A stretch of 6,404 bases of DNA from DASTCC01 sp035711465. GTDB lineage: Bacteria; Acidobacteriota; Vicinamibacteria; Vicinamibacterales; SCN-69-37. Shown here piece by piece: positions 1 through 6,404 of the stretch (positions are counted from its first letter, which is position 1; each line of letters opens with the position of its first letter). A model generated the notes under the pieces. That model was not told where the DNA came from, searched no databases, and saw only the letters and a program-made list of their open reading frames with translations. The translations under genes and the position numbers were made by a program. The DNA lies in assembly GCA_035711465.1 (NCBI GenBank), contig DASTCC010000415.1, positions 1 to 6,404 of the forward strand, given 5' to 3'.

Positions 1-1902
1 GGCTCGCGCCGCGCGGCGTCCACCGACGGCTACATCTGCGGCAAGGTGCGCCGCTTCGATCGCCGCGTCTACGGCGAGGATCGCGTCCTGTTCCCGCTGG
101 TGCGGAAAGGCGCGAAGGGCCGATCCGATTTCGCGCGCGTCACCTGGGACGAGGCGCTCGACCTGATCGCCGCCAGGATGCGCGAGGCGCGCGACCGGTC
201 CGGCGCCGAGTCGATCCTGCCCTTCCACTACGGCGGATCGAACGGCCTGCTCACCAACGACCTCGAGGACGCGCGCTTCTTCCGGCGCTTCGGCGCGTCA
301 CGGCTGGCGCGCACCGTCTGCGCGGCGCCGACCGGGGCGGCCGCCACCGCGATGTACGGCAAGATGGCCGGCGTCGCCTACCCCGATTACGAAGAAGCGC
401 GCCTGATCATCGTCTGGGGCTGCAATCCGTCGGCGACGGGCATTCACCTCGTCTCGCACATCAAGCGCGCGCAGAAGCAGGGCGCGCGGCTCGTCGTGAT
501 CGATCCGCGGCGGACGCCGCTCGCACGCCACGCCGATCTGCATTTGCCGGTGCGGCCGGGAGCGGACCTGCCGATCGCGCTCGCCCTGATCCGCGATCTG
601 TTTTCGACGGGACGCGCCGACAGCGCCTTCCTTGCCGCGCACGCGCTCGGCGCCGACGAGCTTCGCGCCGCCGCCGAGCCGTGGACGCTGGCGCGCGCCG
701 CCACCGAAGCCGGCGTCGACCTCCAGGCGCTGCAGACGCTCGCCGACTGGTACGGCACCATCCACCCCGCGGTGATTCGCTGCGGCTGGGGTCAGGAGCG
801 CAACCGCAACGGCGGCGGCGCGACCATGGCCATCCTCGCGCTGCCCGCCGTGGCCGGCAAGTTCGGCCGGCGGGGCGGCGGCTACTCGATGAGCAACTCG
901 GCCGCGTGGGGCATTACCGCCGAACGGCTCATCGACGTGCCGCAGACGTCGGCGCGGGTCGTCAACATGAATCACCTCGGCCGCGTGCTCACCGATCCGG
1001 CGATGACGCCGCCGGTGAACGTGCTGTTCGTCTACAACTGCAATCCGCTGGCGACGATGCCGGATCAGAACCGCGTCCGCGCCGGACTCGCGCGCGACGA
1101 TCTCTTCACCGTCGTCCACGAGCAGTCGATGACCGACACGACCGCGTTCGCCGACGTCGTCCTGCCGGCGACGACGTTCCTCGAACACTACGACGTCGCC
1201 AAGGGCTACGGCGCCTATCACCTGCATCTCGTGCAGCCGGTGATCGCGCCGGTCGGCGAGGCGCGATCGAACCAGGATCTGTTTCGCGAGCTCGGCGTGC
1301 GTCTCGGACAGGCCGAAGCCGACGAGCTCGGCGAGCCTGGCGCGCTCATGGACGCCGCCAGCCGCATGCCCGACGCGATCGCCGGCCCGCTGATGAACGA
1401 AGGCCGCCCGCCGGCGCCCGGCGACGGCCGGCCGATTCAGTTCGTCGACGTGATGCCGAAGACCGCGGACGGCAAGATCCATCTCTTCCCGCCGATCGCC
1501 GAGTCGCGTCCGCTCTACGACTACGCCGTCGATCCGGCCACCGACGACTACCCGCTGGCGCTGATCTCGCCGGCCAGCGAACACACGATCTCGTCGACGC
1601 TGGCCGAACTGCGCCCCGGCATCGCGAAGGTGAAGATCCACCCAATCGATGCCTTGGCCCGCGTCATCGCCGACGGGGACTCCGTCCGGATCTTCAACGC
1701 GCTCGGCGAGGTCCACTGCGAAGCGACCGTGACCCCCGAAGTGCGCGAGGGCACGCTCGCCCTGCCCAAAGGCCTCTGGGCCCGATCGACCTTCAACGGC
1801 GCCACCGCGACCGCCCTCGTTCCCGACGCGCTGACCGACCTCGCCGGAGGCGCCTGCTTCAACGACGCCCGAGTGCAGATCGAAGTGCTCGGTCGACACT
1901 GA
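1..1902 (+). CDS. Molybdopterin (bis-MGD) oxidoreductase, DMSO reductase superfamily, 5'-truncated
   Basis: The reading frame is open from base 1, so the gene begins upstream and the in-frame GTG at 46 is internal. 633 codons are visible. Residues 10-19 (GYICGKVRRF) are the typical end of the N-terminal [4Fe-4S] region: Cys13 is the fourth cluster cysteine followed by the conserved Lys, and the first three cysteines are missing with the N-terminus. The catalytic molybdopterin domain spans about residues 24-480, with VWGCNPSATGIH near 138-149, VVIDPRRT near 165-172, GWGQERNRNGGG near 262-273 and NCNPLATMPD near 346-355. The C-terminal dinucleotide-binding domain spans about 515-633. Cys107 (RTVCAAP) sits where formate dehydrogenases and related enzymes carry the Mo-ligating Cys/Sec, so it is the inferred Mo ligand. 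The superfamily transfers two electrons to or from small substrates; the substrate here cannot be read from sequence. No Tat signal can be checked. The stop codon lies inside a hairpin. The family assignment is firm; the specific reaction is unknown. Confidence 0.93.
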   Translation, partial: GSRRAASTDGYICGKVRRFDRRVYGEDRVLFPLVRKGAKGRSDFARVTWDEALDLIAARMREARDRSGAESILPFHYGGSNGLLTNDLEDARFFRRFGASRLARTVCAAPTGAAATAMYGKMAGVAYPDYEEARLIIVWGCNPSATGIHLVSHIKRAQKQGARLVVIDPRRTPLARHADLHLPVRPGADLPIALALIRDLFSTGRADSAFLAAHALGADELRAAAEPWTLARAATEAGVDLQALQTLADWYGTIHPAVIRCGWGQERNRNGGGATMAILALPAVAGKFGRRGGGYSMSNSAAWGITAERLIDVPQTSARVVNMNHLGRVLTDPAMTPPVNVLFVYNCNPLATMPDQNRVRAGLARDDLFTVVHEQSMTDTTAFADVVLPATTFLEHYDVAKGYGAYHLHLVQPVIAPVGEARSNQDLFRELGVRLGQAEADELGEPGALMDAASRMPDAIAGPLMNEGRPPAPGDGRPIQFVDVMPKTADGKIHLFPPIAESRPLYDYAVDPATDDYPLALISPASEHTISSTLAELRPGIAKVKIHPIDALARVIADGDSVRIFNALGEVHCEATVTPEVREGTLALPKGLWARSTFNGATATALVPDALTDLAGGACFNDARVQIEVLGRH

Positions 1903-1931
1903 CGCGCCGTTCCGGCGCGTCAGTGTCGACC
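1891..1931. terminator. Perfect 19-bp hairpin overlapping the stop codon, possible bidirectional terminator
   Basis: Bases 1891-1909 and 1913-1931 are exact reverse complements, leaving a 3-base loop (TTC, 1910-1912). The left arm contains the last codons and the TGA stop (1900-1902) of the molybdopterin oxidoreductase. There is no run of T after either arm, so it is not a classical intrinsic terminator. In GC-rich bacteria, U-tract-less hairpins between convergent genes are often taken as transcription barriers or 3'-end stabilisers. The position between two convergent genes supports that role; the mechanism is inference. Confidence 0.6.
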
Positions 1932-1950
1932 TCGCGACTCGGGACCGGCG

Positions 1951-2055
1951 GCGGGCGGCGGGCGCGCGGACGCTGAAGTCGGCTCGAGGCTGCCGCCCCC
2001 AGCCGCAGCCCGCAGCCTGCAGCCCGCAGCCCGTAGTCTGCAGCCCGCCGCCCGC
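1951..2055. repeat. Separated inverted repeat with G-rich left arm
   Basis: Bases 1951-1963 (GCGGGCGGCGGGC) are the exact reverse complement of 2043-2055, with 79 bases between the arms. The left arm lies in a G-rich tract starting at 1941 with three GGG runs and several GG runs, so two-layer G-quadruplex folding is conceivable on the plus strand. The right arm falls within the heptamer array. In DNA this rich in G and C, a 13-bp match can partly reflect composition, so a structural role is only a suggestion. Confidence 0.45.
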
Positions 2056-2058
2056 AGG
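2003..2058. repeat. Tandem heptanucleotide repeat, about 8 units of CCGCAGC
   Basis: Eight consecutive 7-base units can be laid end to end: CCGCAGC, CCGCAGC, CTGCAGC, CCGCAGC, CCGTAGT, CTGCAGC, CCGCCGC, CCGCAGG. Most differ from the consensus at zero to two positions. The array is wholly intergenic and ends 5 bases before the stop codon of the minus-strand gene. The 7-base period is not a multiple of three, which argues against a coding origin. It resembles the short tandem repeats scattered between genes in some GC-rich or multicellular bacteria; whether it recurs in this genome cannot be seen here. Confidence 0.75.
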
Positions 2059-2063
2059 CGACG

Positions 2064-5000
2064 TCAAAATCCCTGCCGCAACCCCACCTGCCAGACGAAT
2101 TTGCGATCCCTGCGATCGAGCGGGTGCGAGCCGGCGACTTCGAGCGTAAAGATGCCGAAGACGTTGACGCGCGCGGCGCCGCCGATGCTGCGGACCACCT
2201 CGCGCGTGCCGCCGGCGAACGTCGGCGACTCGGTCGACGACCACATGACGCCGGCGTCGAAGAAGGCGGCAAGCTCGACGGGCACCCGGCCGTACTCGAG
2301 CTCGCCGGAGAACAGGCCGGCGAGCGGCGCCCGCACCTCGATGTTGAACACGGCCAGGCGGCTGCCGATCAGGTTGTTGAACGCGCCGCACTGGATGGTG
2401 ACGACGCCCTGGTCGGCGCACTCCTGGGGCTCGAACGACTCGTAGTTGTAGCCGTGCACGAGCTCGGGATAGCCGAGATAGAGATCGGTGAGGCCGGTGA
2501 TGCAGTCGGGCGGCAGCTGGTCGAACGGCGCGAACAGACAGTCGCGCGGCCGTTCGGCGCTGCGGCCGTAGCGGCCGAAGTGCATCGCGCGCACGGCGAC
2601 CGTGACCGGCCGTGCCGGCATGAAGTAGCGGCGCCAGTCGGCCAGCAGCGTGCGGTAGTCGAGCGTGCCGACGTTGCCGCCGAGCTCGAGGCGATAGCGC
2701 TCGCCGAAGATCGGGCTGGTCGCGCCGTAGATCGACGTGTCGTGCACGAACGCGACCGAGCCGTAGGCCAGGTAGGACGTCGGCGCCAGCGACACGCGAT
2801 CGAGCTCGCGGCGCTCGATCAGGTTGCCGGTCTCGGCGTCGTAGACGTTGAGGCGCACGTCGCGCGTGAACGACAGCGCCCGGCCTCCGCCGGTCAGCTC
2901 GAGCCGGGTCGCGGCGTTGAATGGATAAGCCGTCAGCGCGAAGCCGCCGCGGCTGGTCTGCCGCTCGACCGTCTCGCTCACCAGGACCTGATCGCTGCCC
3001 GGCGGGTTGACCATCGACAGATAGCCGAAGCGGTACGGCCACTGCTCCGCCGCGACCGCCCAGTTCCAGCGATGGCGGCGGTTCATGTACGAGATCTGTC
3101 CGCCGAAGTCGGCGAAGTTGCCGCCGATCTGCGCGGCGACGCCGAGCGAGCGGTCGCCCAGCATGTCGCTGAAGTACGCCGAGATGCCGCCGACCGCGAA
3201 CGCGCCGAACTCGTTGACACCGGCGGTCACCGTCGGCTGCGAGATCATGTCGAGCGCGAGACCGCGCTCGTAGGGCTCGCTCGGCGGGATCGCCTCGGCG
3301 TCGGGCAGCCCCCGCGCCGCGTCGGTGATGAGCCGCTGCACGTCGCCGCCGGCCTCCGTCCGTCCCGGCAGGAGGGCCGCGCGGTAGCTGGCCTCGGGCG
3401 AGACCAGGCTGACGGTGTCCACCGGATCGAGCCGGTAGATCGCATGGCCGTCGTTCTCGAAGACGCTGAACACCAGGCGGCCGGTCGAGGTCGACGAGCT
3501 CAGCGCCGGGCTCGAGTTGGTGATGCCGGCGACCCCTGTGAAGAGCGACGTCAGCCGCTCGATCGGCCCGCCGTCGATCGGCATGCGGTAGAGGTTGCTG
3601 ACGCCATCCGGATCGGCGATGAAGATCACGCTGCGGCCGTCGCCGGTCACCTGCGGCGAAAGGTGCTTGCCGCGCAGGAACCCCGAGATCGGCTGCACCG
3701 CCCGTGTCGCGAGATCGAGCCGTGCCAGCCGCAGCGGGCCGGCGACGAGCGTGGACAGATCGGTCGAGAACCGCTCGGTGACGAAGACGAGGCTGGCGCC
3801 ATCGGGCGTGAACACCGGCTCGAGATCGGCGTACGGATCCGACGTCAGCTGTTCGAGCGCCCCGGTGTCGAGCGCGACGCGATAGAGATCGATCAGGCCG
3901 CCGCGGTTGCCGCTGACGATCATCGAGTTGCCGTCGGGCGCGAAGACCGGGTTGATCGCGTCGTCGAGATCCTCGAGACGGATCTCGCGCGCGATGCGTC
4001 CCGAGCCGGCCTCGACGAAGGCGATGACCGGGCGCCCGCCCTGGACGGCGGCGATGGCAATGGTGCGGCCGTCCGGACTCCACGCGCCCGCCGAGTTGAG
4101 GAACTCGAGACTGTCGAAGTGGGGATCGTTCGCCGTACGGACGAGACGGCGGAGCACTTTGCCGCTGTCCGCGTCGGCGAGATAGAGATCGATCGAGAAC
4201 CGGTCGCGCTCGGAGAAGAAGGCGACCTGCCTGCCGTCGGGACTCACGCGCGGCCCGACGTTGTAGCGGCCGCCGCCGGATGCCTCGTCGAGCACCCGCT
4301 TCGGCTGGCTGACGAGCGCCGGATCCTCCTCGGCGACTTCGCGCGTCCGCTGCAGAATCGCTTCGTGCCACTCGCGCGTCAGCGTGTCGGGATCGGTGCC
4401 GAGCTGGCGGGCAAGTCCGGCGAGGTCGGTGCGCGGGTTGGCGGCCGATCTCAGGAGCGACGCCACGGCCCGATCGCCGTACTTGGCGCCGACGTAGGCC
4501 CAGAACGCGTGTCCCCACCGGTACGGGAAATAGCGCCAGTGCTCGAGGTCCTTGATGTGCGGCAGCTTCTCGCGCACCGCCGAATCGCGCAGCCACATCG
4601 CCGTCTGATTGTCGACCGGACCGATGGTGAGGTACTCCGCCATCCCCTCGGCGAACCACAGCGGGTAGCGCAGGATGTCGGGCGCCTGCGCGATTTCTTC
4701 ACGCGGGTCGTCGCCGGTGATGTCGAACTGGAACGCGTGCACGAGCTCGTGCCCGAGCACGTGGTCGGTGTCGGCGAGCGAGCCCGACATCGGCAGCACG
4801 ATGCGGCGCTTGAACGCCTCGGTGGCGCCGCCGGTGCCTTCGCCGATCAGGCCTTCGAGCGCGTTGGTCTGGCGGAAGTGTGACGAGACGGCATAGAGGA
4901 TGACGGGCTGTCTCCCCCGCAGCTCATGGCCGAAGAAGCGCGACAGCCGCGCGTACCAGCGCTCGGCCATCCGGCCGGCGATGTCGGCGGCCTCCTTCTC

Positions 5001-5165
5001 CTCGGGATAGAAGTAGAGATCGAAGTGCTCGGTCTTCTGAATTTCAAACTTGAAGGTGCGGTACTGGACCTTGTTGCGGCCGAAGTACTGCGCCGACGCC
5101 GTGTCGGCGAAGAGCAGCAGTAGACCTGCCTGCAGAAAAAGTTGTGCCGTCCGCGCAGGTCGCAT
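2064..5165 (-). CDS. Exported MA-type metallopeptidase / PD40 beta-propeller / Omp85-like outer-membrane barrel protein
   Basis: 1033 residues from ATG at 5165. This start gives a signal peptide (Arg2 and Arg5, hydrophobic core about 9-20, ASA cleavage site after Ala25) and has GAGGAA just upstream; a TTG at 5216 in frame would add 17 residues that spoil the signal. Module 1 (about 44-280) is a gluzincin-like peptidase domain: HELVH at 139-143 gives two zinc ligands and the catalytic Glu140, and Glu173 in WFAEGMAEY is the likely third ligand. Module 2 (about 300-580) holds six PD40/TolB-type blades with repeated SPDG/APDG/TPDG turns. Module 3 (about 635-1033) is rich in alternating beta strands and ends in KFVWQVGLRQGF, a typical outer-membrane barrel beta-signal with terminal Phe; VHGY near 902-905 resembles the VRGF/Y loop motif of Omp85/BamA proteins. 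The inferred role is a surface or periplasmic protease anchored in, or acting on, the outer membrane. Substrate unknown. It is convergent with the Mo enzyme and divergent from yggX. Confidence 0.88.
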   Translation of the reverse strand: MRPARTAQLFLQAGLLLLFADTASAQYFGRNKVQYRTFKFEIQKTEHFDLYFYPEEKEAADIAGRMAERWYARLSRFFGHELRGRQPVILYAVSSHFRQTNALEGLIGEGTGGATEAFKRRIVLPMSGSLADTDHVLGHELVHAFQFDITGDDPREEIAQAPDILRYPLWFAEGMAEYLTIGPVDNQTAMWLRDSAVREKLPHIKDLEHWRYFPYRWGHAFWAYVGAKYGDRAVASLLRSAANPRTDLAGLARQLGTDPDTLTREWHEAILQRTREVAEEDPALVSQPKRVLDEASGGGRYNVGPRVSPDGRQVAFFSERDRFSIDLYLADADSGKVLRRLVRTANDPHFDSLEFLNSAGAWSPDGRTIAIAAVQGGRPVIAFVEAGSGRIAREIRLEDLDDAINPVFAPDGNSMIVSGNRGGLIDLYRVALDTGALEQLTSDPYADLEPVFTPDGASLVFVTERFSTDLSTLVAGPLRLARLDLATRAVQPISGFLRGKHLSPQVTGDGRSVIFIADPDGVSNLYRMPIDGGPIERLTSLFTGVAGITNSSPALSSSTSTGRLVFSVFENDGHAIYRLDPVDTVSLVSPEASYRAALLPGRTEAGGDVQRLITDAARGLPDAEAIPPSEPYERGLALDMISQPTVTAGVNEFGAFAVGGISAYFSDMLGDRSLGVAAQIGGNFADFGGQISYMNRRHRWNWAVAAEQWPYRFGYLSMVNPPGSDQVLVSETVERQTSRGGFALTAYPFNAATRLELTGGGRALSFTRDVRLNVYDAETGNLIERRELDRVSLAPTSYLAYGSVAFVHDTSIYGATSPIFGERYRLELGGNVGTLDYRTLLADWRRYFMPARPVTVAVRAMHFGRYGRSAERPRDCLFAPFDQLPPDCITGLTDLYLGYPELVHGYNYESFEPQECADQGVVTIQCGAFNNLIGSRLAVFNIEVRAPLAGLFSGELEYGRVPVELAAFFDAGVMWSSTESPTFAGGTREVVRSIGGAARVNVFGIFTLEVAGSHPLDRRDRKFVWQVGLRQGF

Positions 5166-5167
5166 GG

Positions 5168-5173
5168 TTCCTC
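5168..5173 (-). promoter_or_regulatory. Ribosome binding site of the metallopeptidase/barrel gene
   Basis: Read on the minus strand this is GAGGAA, two bases before the ATG at 5165 (four bases counted from GAGG). The spacing is a little short but usable. Together with the signal peptide that begins at this ATG, it decides the start over the upstream TTG at 5216. Confidence 0.6.
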
Positions 5174-5239
5174 GCCGCCCGCCCGGCTCCGGTCGTTTCA
5201 GGTAAGATGCAGCCAACCTGTCGGACGGAGCGTCATTCG

Positions 5240-5248
5240 ATTATGGCA
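5240..5248 (-). promoter_or_regulatory. Candidate extended -10 promoter for the metallopeptidase/barrel gene
   Basis: On the minus strand this reads TGCCATAAT: a TGn extension followed by CATAAT, five of six matches to the TATAAT hexamer. It is one of the few AT-rich spots in the region. No good TTGACA-like -35 lies 17 bases upstream, as is common for extended -10 promoters. Transcription would begin near 5233, giving a leader of about 68 bases. The element overlaps the leader of the divergent yggX gene. Assignment by eye only. Confidence 0.4.
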
Positions 5249-5254
5249 CCTGCT

Positions 5255-5260
5255 GAGGAG
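5255..5260 (+). promoter_or_regulatory. Ribosome binding site of yggX
   Basis: GAGGAG lies three bases before the GTG at 5264 (five bases counted from GAGG). The alternative ATG at 5243 has only a weak GGAG about 12 bases upstream (5227-5230). This site therefore favours the GTG start. Confidence 0.7.
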
Positions 5261-5263
5261 TCT

Positions 5264-5536
5264 GTGGGCCGCACTGTCTTCTGCGTGAAGCTCAAGAAGG
5301 AGCTGCCCGGTCTCGACACACCGCCCTGGCCGGGTCCGCTCGGTCAACGCATCTACGACCATGTCTCGGCCGAGGCGTGGGAGATGTGGGAAGAGCGGAT
5401 GAAGATGATCCTCAACGAGTACCGCCTGCTCCCGTTCCAGAAGGAAGCCCAGCAGCTCGTCGCCAAGCACATGGAAGAGTACTTCTTCGGCGACGACGCC
5501 GCCCTGCCACCGGGTTACGTGCCTGAAAGAAGCTAG
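5264..5536 (+). CDS. yggX: Probable Fe(II)-trafficking / oxidative damage protection protein YggX
   Basis: 90 residues from GTG at 5264, close to the 91 residues of E. coli YggX. The start MGRTVFC places the conserved cysteine at position 7, as in the enterobacterial protein, and a GAGGAG site precedes it. Family hallmarks seen are PGPLGQRIY (23-31), EAWEMWEERMKMILNEYRL (37-55) and GYVPE near the C-terminus, all matching the E. coli pattern. YggX is a small cytoplasmic protein that, in enterobacteria, limits oxidative damage to Fe-S clusters and DNA and is proposed to handle ferrous iron; Cys7 matters for that role. An ATG at 5243 would add seven residues (MAPAEES) but fits the ribosome binding site and family length less well. 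The POT transporter follows 27 bases later, suggesting one operon. Its promoter must lie within or beside the divergent gene's leader; no convincing one was recognised. Confidence 0.93.
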   Translation: MGRTVFCVKLKKELPGLDTPPWPGPLGQRIYDHVSAEAWEMWEERMKMILNEYRLLPFQKEAQQLVAKHMEEYFFGDDAALPPGYVPERS

Positions 5537-5550
5537 CGCCTGACAATCCA

Positions 5551-5557
5551 AGAGGAG
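5551..5557 (+). promoter_or_regulatory. Ribosome binding site of the POT transporter gene
   Basis: AGAGGAG, six bases before GTG 5564, is a near-ideal Shine-Dalgarno match and spacing. It supports translation from the GTG, the only start near the beginning of the homologous region. Confidence 0.75.
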
Positions 5558-5563
5558 CGCCCA

Positions 5564-6404
<841 letters not shown>

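Noticed and set aside
681..1976. A 431-codon plus-strand frame within the Mo enzyme gene
   Set aside because: Composition artefact, Arg-rich, overlapping a well-supported enzyme frame.
2003..2058. CRISPR-like array
   Set aside because: The 7-base units are contiguous, with no spacers, and no cas gene is nearby.
298..4659. A 1453-codon open frame on the minus strand across two genes
   Set aside because: It runs antisense to the Mo enzyme and out of frame through the peptidase/barrel gene. Its product is an Arg/Gly/Ala/Pro-rich low-complexity chain with no domain; long false frames are expected in DNA with such strong GC at third positions.
2124..4883. A 919-codon plus-strand open frame opposite the peptidase/barrel gene
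   Set aside because: The antisense product is Arg/Asp/Glu/Val-rich with no recognisable motif, whereas the minus-strand frame shows clear signal peptide, HELVH, PD40 and barrel features.
5199..5220. Short dyad CAGGT...ACCTG in the divergent region as an operator
   Set aside because: Arms are only 5 bases with a 12-base gap and no extension; expected by chance in this composition.

Overview
The window is GC-rich throughout (G/C at most third codon positions) and tightly packed. It holds three clear genes and one truncated gene, with no RNA genes, insertion sequences, integrase or CRISPR array. A secreted MA-type metallopeptidase/PD40 propeller/outer-membrane barrel protein shows that this is a diderm bacterium. 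The mix of that protein, a YggX protein, a POT transporter and an orphan-looking molybdopterin oxidoreductase in very GC-rich DNA would fit an Acidobacteriota (Vicinamibacteria-like) or similar environmental lineage. That placement is inference; no marker gene here fixes the taxon.

Layout: (1) 1-1902, plus strand: 3' part of a molybdopterin (bis-MGD) oxidoreductase whose first three Fe-S cysteines lie upstream of the window. (2) 1903-2063: a short convergent intergenic region, unusually structured. A 19-bp perfect hairpin overlaps the stop codon of the first gene, a G-rich tract has an exact inverted copy about 80 bp away, and there is an eight-unit array of a 7-bp repeat. (3) 2064-5165, minus strand: a 1033-residue exported protein with signal peptide, HELVH zinc-peptidase domain, six-blade PD40/TolB-like propeller and a C-terminal Omp85-like barrel ending in Phe. 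(4) 5166-5263: a 98-bp divergent region with a likely extended -10 promoter for the minus-strand gene and the ribosome binding site of yggX. (5) 5264-5536, plus: yggX (Fe(II) trafficking/oxidative damage protection), starting at GTG. (6) 5564-6404, plus: 5' two thirds or so of a POT/PTR2 proton-coupled oligopeptide transporter, 27 bp after yggX and probably co-transcribed, running off the window.

Functional picture: the window joins surface or periplasmic protein handling (metallopeptidase/barrel), peptide uptake (POT), iron/redox protection (YggX) and a Mo/Fe-S redox enzyme. A link between extracellular peptide release and peptide uptake is tempting but rests only on adjacency. No clearly new multi-gene system is visible. 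The most unusual items are the three-module outer-membrane metallopeptidase and the dense repeat structure in the convergent intergenic region.
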